A program made the translations under genes and the position numbers. Below the pieces are notes generated by a model that did no database searches, was not told the DNA's origin, and saw only the letters and a list, made by a program, of their open reading frames with translations. Below, piece after piece: positions 11,011-20,200 of a stretch of DNA of 64,000 nucleotides. Source of the stretch: Noviherbaspirillum aerium (GTDB lineage Bacteria; Pseudomonadota; Gammaproteobacteria; Burkholderiales; Burkholderiaceae_D); contig NZ_VFAH01000004.1 in assembly GCF_008929045.1 (NCBI RefSeq), positions 1-64,000 of the forward strand, given 5' to 3'. The stretch's first letter is position 1, and each line of letters starts with the position of its first letter.

Positions 11011-11628
11011 ATGAAGTTTCTGTTCGATCTTTTCCCCGTCATCCTGTTTTTTGCCATGTTCAAATGGGGAGAAGGTCATCCCGAGGCGGCGCAAGGTCTG
11101 GTGGACCAGTATCTGTCGGCCTTCGTGTCCGGCACGGCGACCGCCGCGCAGGCACCGATCATGCTGGCCACCGCACTGGCCATTCTGGCAACAATTGGAC
11201 AGATTGCCTACCTGCTGCTGCGCCGTCGCAAGGTCGACGGCATGCTCTGGGTATCGCTGGCCATCATTACCCTTTTCGGCGGCGCAACGATCTATTTTCA
11301 TAACGAGACTTTCATTAAATGGAAGCCGACCGTGCTTTACTGGGCCTTCGGCGCCGCATTAATCATCAGCCAGATCCTGCTTGGCAAGAACCTGATTCGC
11401 CTGATGATGCAGAAACAGCTTGTCCTGCCGGATCCGGTCTGGAACAAGCTTAACCTTTCATGGGCTGCCTTCTTCGCAGCCATGGGCCTGGTCAACCTCT
11501 ACGTTGCCTATTCATTCTCGACGGCATTCTGGGTCAACTTCAAGCTGTTCGGATTCACTGGGCTGATGCTGGGTTTCGTCGTGGCGCAAAGCCTTTTTCT
11601 CTCCAAGTACCTGAAAGATTCTCACTAG
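11011..11628 (+). CDS. yciB: Inner-membrane septation protein A family (YciB/IspZ)
   Basis: A 205-residue protein with about five hydrophobic helices, starting [20 protein letters not shown], the standard YciB/IspZ opening. Conserved downstream blocks include [18 protein letters not shown] and [20 protein letters not shown]. The family acts in cell-envelope and division integrity through interactions with elongasome and divisome components. It lies 28 bases after msrB and 36 before bolA, so it is probably cotranscribed. Confidence 0.95.
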   Translation: MKFLFDLFPVILFFAMFKWGEGHPEAAQGLVDQYLSAFVSGTATAAQAPIMLATALAILATIGQIAYLLLRRRKVDGMLWVSLAIITLFGGATIYFHNETFIKWKPTVLYWAFGAALIISQILLGKNLIRLMMQKQLVLPDPVWNKLNLSWAAFFAAMGLVNLYVAYSFSTAFWVNFKLFGFTGLMLGFVVAQSLFLSKYLKDSH

Positions 11629-11664
11629 GAATTTCCCCAGTCCCGCAAGAAGCAGGAAGACACG

Positions 11665-11940
11665 ATGAACGAACGCATGCAGAAAATGCACAGCAGGCTG
11701 GCCGCAACTTTTGCGCCGGTCGAATGTCAACTCGAAGACGAATCCCACCTGCATGCCGGCCATGCGGGCGCCGCCACGGGCGCGGGTCACTATAAACTGA
11801 GACTGGTTTCCGAGCGCTTCACGGGCCTCAATCGCGTCGCCCGCCACCGGCTAGTGTATGATTGCCTCCGCGACATGATGTCCAGCGATATCCACGCTCT
11901 CAACATTATCGCCATCGCGCCGTCCGAACTGACTCGCTGA
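11665..11940 (+). CDS. BolA family protein
   Basis: A 91-residue BolA-fold protein. The invariant histidine lies in VARHRLVYDCL, within the family signature F.G...V.RHR.VY. The region ESHLHAGHAG carries the extra histidines typical of BolA/YrbA proteins. Members bind glutaredoxin and [2Fe-2S] clusters and affect stress morphology. It has a Shine-Dalgarno sequence (CAGGAAG) and lies between yciB and the parvulin gene, as in many betaproteobacteria. Confidence 0.94.
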   Translation: MNERMQKMHSRLAATFAPVECQLEDESHLHAGHAGAATGAGHYKLRLVSERFTGLNRVARHRLVYDCLRDMMSSDIHALNIIAIAPSELTR

Positions 11941-11998
11941 GTCTCGATGCGCCTGAATTTGTATAAACTATTATTTTTTCCAATCTAGGAATACTTCA

Positions 11999-12775
11999 AT
12001 GACCTTGAAACCTGCTCGCCTGCTGATGCTGCTCGTCGCCGCCCTCGCCCTTCCGGCATTGGCGCAAAATCTCGCCGTCGTGAACGGCAAGCCCGTTCCC
12101 TCGTCGCGCGCCGACGCGATGGTCAAGCAGCTGGCTGCTCAAGGCCAGCCTGATTCCCCCCAACTGCGCGCGATGGTCAAGGAAGAGCTGATCAACCGCG
12201 AAATCCTGATCCAGGAAGCCGACAAGCAAGGCCTGTCCAGCTCGGCCGACGTCAAGAACCAGGTGGAAATCGCCCGCCAGTCGATCGCCATCCGCGCGCT
12301 GGTGCAGGATTACCTGAAGAAGAATCCCGTCAAGGATGCCGAAATCCAGGCGGAGTACGACAAGTTCAAGTCCCAGGCCGGCGACAAGGAATATCACGCA
12401 CGTCATATCCTCGTCGAAAAGGAAGAGGACGCCAAAGGCATCATCAGCAAGCTGAAAGGCGGTGCCAAGTTCGAGGAACTGGCGAAGCAGTCCAAGGACC
12501 CGGGTTCGGCTGCCAATGGCGGCGATCTCGACTGGGCCTCGCCGGCTTCCTTCGTGAAACCGTTCTCGGATGCGATGGTCGCGCTGCAGAAGGGCCAGAT
12601 CACCGAGACGCCGGTGAAAACCCAGTACGGTTTCCACGTTATCAAGCTGGAAGACGTCCGCGCGGCCAAGATTCCGTCGCTGGAAGAAGTCAAGCCGCAG
12701 ATCGCGGAATCGCTGCAGCAGAAGAAACTGCAGGCCTTCCAGGAAGATCTGCGCAAGAAAGCCAAGATCCAGTAA
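11999..12775 (+). CDS. Periplasmic parvulin-type peptidyl-prolyl isomerase
   Basis: A 258-residue secreted PPIase. A signal peptide (about residues 1-21, ending LPALAQN) is followed by a helical chaperone N-domain and a single parvulin domain (about 130-235: YHARHILVEKEEDAKGIISK, GGDLDWASPASFVKPFSDAM, GFHVIKLEDVR). It should help fold exported outer-membrane proteins, like PpiC/SurA relatives. The start follows TAGGAAT. It is the last gene of the crp-selO-msrB-yciB-bolA run and is followed by a strong terminator. Confidence 0.95.
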   Translation: MTLKPARLLMLLVAALALPALAQNLAVVNGKPVPSSRADAMVKQLAAQGQPDSPQLRAMVKEELINREILIQEADKQGLSSSADVKNQVEIARQSIAIRALVQDYLKKNPVKDAEIQAEYDKFKSQAGDKEYHARHILVEKEEDAKGIISKLKGGAKFEELAKQSKDPGSAANGGDLDWASPASFVKPFSDAMVALQKGQITETPVKTQYGFHVIKLEDVRAAKIPSLEEVKPQIAESLQQKKLQAFQEDLRKKAKIQ

Positions 12776-12793
12776 GCTTTCTTCAGCCACCTC

Positions 12794-12824
12794 AAAAAAG
12801 CGCTCCCACGGAGCGCTTTTTTAT
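12794..12824 (+). terminator. Rho-independent terminator after the parvulin gene
   Basis: A perfect 7-bp stem GCGCTCC/GGAGCGC (12800-12806 and 12810-12816) with a three-base loop, flanked by A6 before and T6 after. It marks the end of the housekeeping run and the left border of the accessory islet. Confidence 0.93.
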
Positions 12825-12989
12825 TTCCAGCCAGGATCACACTACCCCGGCTTGGGGCTTGGCAGCGTTAAAGTAAGTTAAACACAGAAGCAGTTTAACG
12901 CGGCAGGATTTCATCGCAAGGCGTGACACAGGACCCAGGAAGGAAGGCCGCAGCTGCGGAGCATATCGATTTTAAAAAGCGAATTGAAT

Positions 12990-13017
12990 GGAACCATGAT
13001 CCAAATCGTGCCACTCA
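12990..13017 (+). promoter_or_regulatory. hrp box (HrpL-type sigma factor promoter) for the F-box repeat protein
   Basis: GGAACC at 12990-12995, exactly 15 bases, then CCACTCA at 13011-13017. This is an exact match to GGAACC-N15/16-CCACNNA, the promoter recognised by the ECF sigma factor HrpL in group I type III secretion systems. It lies 83 bases before the ATG at 13100. It is the first of four such sites in this window. Confidence 0.85.
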
Positions 13018-13099
13018 ATGCTGCTTTTTAACCTATCGCCATCAGCAAGGTCGTTCAAGCTGGTGGCCGACGCTCCTAATCATTACTTCAAAGTACGCT

Positions 13100-16000
13100 A
13101 TGCCTAGTTGGTCCCAATTATTTTCTAATATTTGTAGGCTGCCTCAGCTCACGGAAAATTTATTATGCCGTTCCAATAGGCATGTGGAGCCACTGCCGCT
13201 TCAGCCGCTTCCGCCGGCAAGTACGCAACCTGCTCCGATACATTCGACGCCGAAACCGCCTCCTGTTCAATCACCGAATTCGCCCCCTCGCCCAACGGCG
13301 GAATTGCTTGGGGCGAGGGAACGAAGACGCAACTCGCGGACGCCTCCCCCCCCACATCACGATCCTCCGGCACCCGCCCAACCAGTACCCCCGTGCCGGA
13401 CAGCGGCAGGCCCACCAATCCCATACGCGACATTCGTCGCCTCGGACCTATGCAATTCGGATCCGAACCTGATTTGCGCCAACCGGAAAGCATCGAACAT
13501 TCAACCGACCTTCCTGCTGAGATATGGCGGCAAATTCTGGGACATCTGCCGAACTCAAACGAGACCAGAAGCACGGTCCACAGCCTGCTGCTGGCGTACA
13601 GAGCTGTGCGTGCTGCTGTGTTGGACACGGCGGAAAGCAAGCTGCTGGCGATAAAATTGGGTGAACTGGCGCAAGGAATGAAAACGCAGCCTTACTCGCC
13701 CCAAGGTAGAGAGTCTTTCCAGATCATTCTGGAGGCGGTCACACAGCCGGCGATTCGGAAAGACAGGCTCTTTGGCCGCGCTGATGCACCTTACGCATCC
13801 GCAATGGTCGAACTGCAAAGCAGGGATAAAGCCGAAGTGGCGATCATTGCGGCGAATCTAATCAGGACGCTTCCTCTTGGTGAGCGGTTTGCCGCATTCA
13901 ACGATATCAACGCGATCATCAGCGCACATGACGGCCCATGGACTCATGCCCCAGGCAATGCAACAGTGAAGCCTCGGATGGCCGTCCTGCTGGCGGGACA
14001 GATCGGGCACTTGTTGGAAGGGGAAAACCGCTTGATCGGATTCCGTAACATCGCCGAGGCGATCAGCCGATTCGCCGACGCGCCCGCAAAGGAGACAGCG
14101 ATTGCCGCCCTGGCGGCTCAGCTCCCACACGTGCTGGAGTACGATAATCCAACCGAGCAGTTCGACCGCGCAGCGGACATCGTCGACAGCATGGATGATC
14201 TCGAAGTGAAGACCGCCATGGGCATTGCATTGGCTCGGCAGATCGGAGAAGATCCCCAGGCAAATGCCATCGCCGCATTCAACCGGGTAGCCTTGATCAT
14301 CGAGCGCATGACCACTCCCGAAGCACAGGCCAGGATTGCCACTGCGTTGACGGAACAGATCGCCAGCCTCCCCCCAGGCCGGGCACGGGTCGACGGATTC
14401 AATCATCTCCGTACAATCATCAACGACATGACCACGTTCGCGGCGAAGGCCGACGCCGCCAACGCTCTCGCCGCACAGTTTCAATACCTGCCGCAGGACG
14501 AATCGCAGGTCGATAGATTCAACCAGGTGGCCCATATCATCGTTCCCCTGCCTTTCCCGGCAAAGGCCAAACCCGCCGCGTCGCTCGCGGCGCAGATCCA
14601 GTATTTCCCCCAAGTGGCGGCCCGGGAGGAACGATTCGAGCGCCTTGTTCGGATGATGGGCTTCACGCCGAAAGCCGACATTGCGGCCGCACTTGCGGGA
14701 CAACTGCAGCATTATCCCGACCAAGATCCTTCCGGACGCAATCCGCGGCGAGAAAAATTTGATGTTCTCAGCAGGATGTTGGATAAATTTGCGGAGGAGT
14801 CGGCAACGGCAACCGTTACGGCTGCGTTGATCTCACAGCTCCAATACTTGCATCCCGGCGCAGAGCAGATTGAAACATTCGACCTTTTTGCCCAGAGAAT
14901 GGACGGCATGAGCCGGGCATCTGACAAGGCCACCATCGCCACGGCCTTGGCGGAACAGATCCAGCATCTTGTTGGCCAAGAGCGGAATGACAGATTTAAT
15001 CGCCTGTTCGAATTGATGCAGGGTATGAGCGACGCAACGGCAAAGTGCCGAATCGCCGTAGCGCTGGCCGGACAAATACGCCATGTGCCGGAAGGCTCTG
15101 TACGGGCTGAACTCTTCAGCCAGCTGGCGGACTTGATGGACGGGCTCGCGCAGCCTGCACCGGCAGCAGTTGTCGATACCACAGAGTTTTCACCGAAGGC
15201 CAGGATCGCTGCTGCACTCGCGGCGCAGCTTTTGCATCTGCAAACCGATGAAGAACAGATGACAGGATTCATGCGTGTAGCCGCGACGATGGATGGCTTG
15301 ATGGCCGATTCAGATAAACGCGAGATACTTTTTGAAATGGCAAGTCGGATCGGGTCCCTTCCCGAAGGGCAAGCGCGGATTGACGCGTTCATTGCATTGA
15401 GCAGGAGGATTACTCCTGTGTCGGACCCAGAGGGAACAGCCACATCTGCATTGGTGAATCAGATTTTGGAGTTGCCAGCAGGCGCGAATCGTATCCAGGG
15501 ATTTACTCTCCTGGCCGACATCATCGCCAATCGCACGGAGCTTGCAAGACGCATTACCAACACATTCGCAGAATCTCTTCTTTTCCTTGGGGAGGAAGAA
15601 CGTATTGCCGTATTCAATCATCTGGCCGGTATCGTGCGCAATCTGCCAGACCCGGATGGTGATACGGTCGCTACCCTGGCAGGAACGCTCAGTCACCTCC
15701 CCGAGGGTGCCACCCATGCTTTGGGATTCCATCTTGTTTCAGGAATGACCCGAGAGCTTGCGGACTCCGAGGAAAAGATAATCAGCATCGAGTTCCTCAT
15801 GGACGAGTGCGCTCGCCTTCCAGCGGGAGACATTATCGCCGGCTTCAATCGGGTGGCGGAAACGATCGAAAATCTGGTGCGGCCCGCGGACACGGACGCA
15901 CAGGCCTTGGGCCTGGCAGAACGCATGAATCGCCTTCCCGCTCATGCGTCTCTTTACGGATTCAATCGTGTCGGAGATCTAGTCACGGGCTTGACAAATC

Positions 16001-18111
16001 CCGTCACAAAAGCAGAAGTCGTCATTGAATTACTGGAGATGTTCGAACTTCTTCCTCCAGACGCCCGCATCGCTGCGTTCAACCGTGTGGCGCAATTCAT
16101 TCACCGCCTGACTGCGCTTGAAGCAAGGGATCTTGCAATCATCCGGCTGGCGAACCAGGTCGCGCATCTGCCGCCGGAATATCGTGCCACGGGGTTCGAC
16201 GAGGCAGCCAATCTGATCGAGGCGATCATGGATCCGCAACAAAGAGGCGATGCTATCGTCACCTTGTCGAATCAAATCATCCATCTGCGGGATGAAGATG
16301 TCACGGAAAGGTTCAATCATGTGACTGCCGCTCTTGATGACCGCATCAGTCTCGAGAGTAGAGAGGTTGTCGCAGCCGTTCTTGCATCTCAGCTTTTTCG
16401 GCTCACGGAGGAGCACTGCATTGCTGCGTTCAACCGCATTGCCGGGATTGCCGAGGAAACGGCAGATCCAGGCCGAAAGGCTGATTTCGTGACCGCATCG
16501 GCGAATCAGATCGAGTTCCTGCCTCTCGATTTTCGCGCTACGCCTTTTAATCGCCTTGTCGACATGATGGAAGCCGTGACTGTTCCCGAACTAAGGGCAC
16601 AGGCAGCCATTGCATTGGCAGGCAGCATCAGGCACTTGCCCGATGCGTTGCGTGTCCATGCCTTCAACAGCGTTGCCACAAGTCTCGGAGAAATGGCCAC
16701 CCCGGAAGCAAGGGGCCGATCAGTCAGCATTCTGGCGAATCAAATCGCATACCTGCCAGCAGGTTTACACGCAGCCGGCTACAACAGCCTTGTCAATTTC
16801 ATCGAAGACGCGGCCATCCCCGAACTGAAGGGACAGGCAGCCCTCGCATTGGCAGGCAGCATAGGGCAACTACCCGGTAAATTCCGGATCGATGCGTTCA
16901 ACAGGGTTACTGCGATTTTCGGAGAAACGGCGGATGCCGTATTAAGGGGAGAAATCGTCATTGCCCTGGCAGCTCAGATTACGCGCCTGCCCGACAATCT
17001 CCGTGTCGATTCCTTCAACCGCCTCACGAAGTTGACGGAAGGACTGATCAACCCCGAACTGAAAGCCGATGCCGCAGCCGCCATGGCGGATCGGATCTCG
17101 TACCTGCCTGATGAATTCCGTGCCGATAAGATCAGACGCGTCGCAAGAATCATCGCCAGCCTGACGAACATCGGGGGAAGAAATACTGCCATCGACAATT
17201 TGATGAACCAGATCGCCCACCTTCCCGAGGAGAGTCGTGTCTCCGGATTTACTCTGGTTACCAGACTTATTGATGGCCTGGAGGATTCCGAGATGAAAGG
17301 AATTCATGTATCAGATCACGCGAATCTGATCCGATTTCTTCCTGAGGCAAGCCAGCCGGCGGGGTTCAGACACATCGGCAGATTGATCGACAGTCTGGGC
17401 AGTCAAGAAGCAAGGGCAAGGGTCATCATGGAATTGGCCGTCCAAGGAAACATCGTCGGATTGCTCAACAGTCTGGACAGTCCGGAAGCAAGGGCAAGGG
17501 TCATCATGAATATGGCAGACCACGTCGAGCACCTGCCGCAGGAACAGCGTTTCGCCGCATTCAACAGCCTGGCGGGATTGATTGAAGCCGAAACTCCCGA
17601 TGCGACAATGGCGGATGCCATCCGTACTCTGGCAAATCTGCTGGTACTTCTTCCTGAGGAAAACCGGGCCGCCGGATTCAACCGCGCGGCTGGAATCGTC
17701 AATGGCTTGAGTGCCCCGGCGGCGCGGGGAGCGACCACCCGCAACCTCGCGCTTCAAATCGGCCATCTTCCTGAAACACGGCGCGTTGCGGCCGTGAGCC
17801 AATTGGCTGAATTGATCTTATCGCTGACGAATCCTAGGCAACAGGCGGGGGCGGCCGAGCTGTTGGTACGCCAGATTGAACATCTCCCTGCCGCCGATCG
17901 TCTGCAGTGCTTCAATCTCGCGGCTGACGTGATCGAAAGCTTCACGAACCCCGAAACACGCGGAAACGCTGTCGTCGCTCTGGTAGAGGCCTTGGCGCAC
18001 CTGTCGGAGGAAGATCTTATTGCCGGCATTTCACGTTCCGGCAGAATCATTAATGATCTGGGGGATGCGGCAATACAGGAGCGGGCGCGGGCGGCACTGG
18101 CCGGTATTTGA
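13100..18111 (+). CDS. Giant F-box plus alpha-solenoid repeat protein, putative type III effector (frame break at a C8 tract)
   Basis: The main frame is open from 13180 to 18111 and has no start codon before a GTG at 13393, which lacks any Shine-Dalgarno. A second frame starting at ATG 13100 (MPSWSQLFSNICRLPQ) gives a Ser/Pro-rich leader and runs in step with the main frame up to a C8 tract at 13346-13353. One extra C, or -1 slippage there, fuses the two into a protein of about 1,670 residues. Its order is Pro-rich leader, F-box-like motif (LPAEIWRQILGHLP plus the following helices, near 13513), then about 35 degenerate repeats of 38-44 residues with consensus like ALAxQIxHLPxxxRxxAFNRVAxII. 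The repeats read as paired helices of an ARM/HEAT-like solenoid. Bacterial F-box proteins are mostly effectors that recruit host SCF ubiquitin ligases. An hrp box lies upstream. It does not resemble the SKWP or LRR (GALA) effectors in repeat sequence. Function is inferred. Confidence 0.75.
13346..13353 (+). other. C8 homopolymer at the frame junction
   Basis: Eight C in a row. Upstream coding potential is in the frame of ATG 13100 (Pro/Ser-rich), downstream in the frame -1 to it. Nine C would join them (Thr-Pro-Pro-Pro-Pro-Thr-Ser). The break is therefore either a one-base loss, a phase-variable tract, a slippage site or a sequencing error. Confidence 0.7.
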
Positions 18112-18219
18112 ATGCGCTTCGGTCCGCTATCGGACATGCCCATCGCTCTTGGACATGTTCGCTTTCAGCTTCCGGTATCAATACATGGTGGCTGCCGTCA
18201 CAATTTGACGGGACCCACC

Positions 18220-18486
18220 ATGTACGCCACTGACACCGCCTCCTCCACGCAAACGGGCAGCCGCAAGGGGCGCCCGAACCATTCCATCGAGTTCAAGCTG
18301 AAACTGGCGCAGCGCGCCCGCGAAGCGGGCATATCCGTGTCGAGCCTGGCGCTCGGGCGCCGGGCCGGCGCCAACTCCGGCCAGCGCGCCGCCGCCATGT
18401 ACACCCTGATCGGCACCACCGCTTCAACGGCGTGGACCCGCAGGCTTATCTGCGGCATGTGCCCACGCACATTGCCACGCACCCCC
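18220..18486 (+). pseudogene. IS66-family transposase remnant (TnpA start fused to TnpC end)
   Basis: The reading from ATG 18220 gives the IS66 accessory protein start (SRKGRPNHSIEFKLKLAQRA, then ISVSSLALGRRAGAN). At about 18372 it jumps to the C-terminal end of the IS66 DDE transposase (RAAAMYTLIGTT, then after a one-base shift NGVDPQAYLRHVPTHIATHP). The whole middle of the element is deleted. Non-functional scar. Confidence 0.8.
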
Positions 18487-18490
18487 GGCG

Positions 18491-18800
18491 AAGCTCAACT
18501 CCGAATGCCTCCCGGTACTGGTCAATGAAGGTCTTCACGACTTGAAGCGGCGGTCGAGCTCCGCCTGGGCGAAAAACGCATTGGCCAGTCTCAGAATAGC
18601 GTTGGCCTTGCGCAGCTCTCGTACTTTCCGCTCCAACTCCTTGACCCGATCCTGTCCCGTCGTTGTGACACCCGGACGCTGGCCGTGATCTCGCTCATGC
18701 TGGCGGACCCAACGTCGCAGCATCTCTGCAGTGCAACCGATCTTGCCGGTGATTGACTGGTTTTCTTGACTGACCATGTGAGGAAAGTTTCAGCAAGCAT
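18491..18800 (-). pseudogene. IS3-family transposase remnant (OrfA C-terminal part and start of OrfB)
   Basis: Leftward, the frame 18777-18535 encodes the OrfA helix-turn-helix and leucine-zipper part (GKIGCTAEMLRRWVRQHERD, then VKELERKVRELRKANAILRL, FFAQAELDRRFKS). The N-terminal part of OrfA is missing or out of frame. OrfB begins at a GTG at 18538 (VKTFIDQYREAFGVE), overlapping OrfA as usual in IS3, but breaks off at about 18491 where IS66 sequence begins. Two nested dead elements mark the islet as an insertion-prone site. Confidence 0.8.
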
Positions 18801-18829
18801 CGACTCGATTTCGAAGGATGCCGGCCTGC

Positions 18830-18857
18830 GGAACCAAAGCGCGTTTCAAACTACTCA
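18830..18857 (+). promoter_or_regulatory. hrp box-like promoter upstream of the second orphan islet gene (one mismatch)
   Basis: GGAACC at 18830-18835, 15 bases, then CTACTCA at 18851-18857. Only the second base of the -10 part differs from CCACNNA. It points at the gene starting 19125, 268 bases away; most of that distance is filled by a family A repeat copy. Confidence 0.6.
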
Positions 18858-18905
18858 ATAAGAGGTCTTTGCCTACTTCCCTCGAAGAACAAAAGAATTT
18901 ACCTG

Positions 18906-19061
18906 GAGCGGATTGAAGGTGAGTGTCTAGGAGATTGGTTTGTCATGAGATGCGGCACAAGTCGGACGGTGCGCCGTGTGGCTGGTCCACTAGAAACGGC
19001 CTGCGCGGCCATGCGGCCAAGGAAGGCCGAAACGATCGGCCATTCATTCGCAATCCGCTCG
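18906..19061. repeat. Family A terminal-inverted-repeat element, copy A2
   Basis: About 156 bases with ends GAGCGGATTGAAGG and (reverse) GAGCGGATTGCGAAT. It aligns throughout with copy A1 at 40984-41146 (shared GAGTGT, ATGCGGNGCAAG, GGCC-rich centre). No coding capacity; it looks like a MITE. It lies between an hrp box-like site and the gene at 19125, so it is probably transcribed as part of that leader. Confidence 0.75.
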
Positions 19062-19124
19062 AAGGCATAAGCCCGACCGTTTCGTATTTATTGATCAGCT
19101 TGAAATCGTACACAAGGAGCGTAA

Positions 19125-20069
19125 ATGCAGCTTTCCATGCCCGGCAGCTTTCCACACGGCCCTACGATCTCTAGCCGAAATATTGACTTCAGCGAAGGTC
19201 GCGGATCCTCCAACAGCCGTCATGATTCGGCATCTGGGTCGACCGCCCCTTCAGCAACGGCAAGTCCGGAGGCCCGTCCTGGAACAGGGCGAGAAGTCGC
19301 GCTGCATAAAAAGTTAATAGCTTCTCTCAGCGGAAACCTGGCCGTCACATTGCCAATGACGGCGATTGATGTCGCTACCAGTGCTGCCTCCGCCGCCGTC
19401 CGGCGCGAGAATGTTGCTACCGGCGCCAGCCACGCTGCGCTCGCGGGTGGAATGGGCCTCCTGTCAGGGCTGCACCTCAGCGCAGCCACCACCGGGTTGC
19501 TGCACTACACCGGACTGGCATCTCGTATCTGGTCTCAGCCGTCTACAGAGAACGAGGTATTGGATCGAACCTTCCTCATTTCCGCAATGCTCAATACCGG
19601 AAACGGCATTCTTGGCGGTATGGCATATGACATCGCGACCAAGGCAATCATGCGCCATGAAATCAACCGGGAGGCGCTACTGGAAACCTTGATCAATCAA
19701 GTCATCAGCAAGGCAGTTGCGGCCGGGATCATCAGAGTCGGAGCGGTAAAGTTGTACAAGCATAACCAGCGCTTCAGAGATGTCGTCAATAACTCATTGA
19801 TCACCGTCTTGAATGAACTCCGCAGTCGTACAGGACATCTCGGACCTGCTCACGCCGGACTGACACAGGAGAATTTGCAATCGGCGATGGAGGAAGGTCG
19901 GACAGCCGGAGATTCCGAGGCGGCTGCAATGGAGGAAGGTCGAGCATCACGTGGCTCGACGGCAAGTGCGGTAGTGGAAAATCAGACGCCCGACGGATCT
20001 GCACAAGCCGTCATCGAGGGAAATGGAGTGTCCGTCAATCTGGAGGAGACTGCGCGCCCTCAAGCGTAA
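19125..20069 (+). CDS. Orphan protein, putative type III effector
   Basis: 314 residues, no recognised family. ATG with AAGGAG eight bases upstream. The N-terminal 60 residues are rich in Ser, Gly, Pro and Thr with few acidic residues (MQLSMPGSFPHGPTISSRN), as in type III secretion signals. Residues about 65-200 are helical and moderately hydrophobic (LSGNLAVTLPMTAIDVATSA, GGMGLLSGLHLSAATTGLLH, NGILGGMAYDIATKAIM), possibly membrane-associating. The C-terminal part is acidic and repetitive (AMEEGRTAGD, AMEEGRASRG). An hrp box-like promoter lies upstream, and it neighbours the F-box repeat gene in an islet of IS remnants. Effector status is inferred from promoter, composition and context. Confidence 0.7.
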   Translation: MQLSMPGSFPHGPTISSRNIDFSEGRGSSNSRHDSASGSTAPSATASPEARPGTGREVALHKKLIASLSGNLAVTLPMTAIDVATSAASAAVRRENVATGASHAALAGGMGLLSGLHLSAATTGLLHYTGLASRIWSQPSTENEVLDRTFLISAMLNTGNGILGGMAYDIATKAIMRHEINREALLETLINQVISKAVAAGIIRVGAVKLYKHNQRFRDVVNNSLITVLNELRSRTGHLGPAHAGLTQENLQSAMEEGRTAGDSEAAAMEEGRASRGSTASAVVENQTPDGSAQAVIEGNGVSVNLEETARPQA

Positions 20070-20200
20070 TACGCAGCAGTAAAATCCTGGCGAAGCAAAA
20101 GGGACATGTCGGCAAGGACCTGCCCGTTTTGCTTTGTTAAGGTCTGTGGCGATGACCGCAGATCATCCTGACCGTTATCGTCACGGCCGAACCGGCTTTT

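Noticed and set aside
12925-12962. AGGAAGGAAGGCCGCAGC resembling the 4.5S RNA tip loop
   Set aside because: The GGAA tetraloop and its flanking helix do not pair as in SRP RNA, and no longer stem was found.
12923-13099. Upstream extension of the F-box leader frame to a GTG at 12923
   Set aside because: It would place coding sequence across the hrp box; ATG 13100 is the first usable start after it.
13018-13104. Short frame MLLFNLSPSARSFKLVADAP starting right after the first hrp box
   Set aside because: The ATG touches the -10 element, so it would lie at or before the transcript start, and the frame stops after 29 codons.
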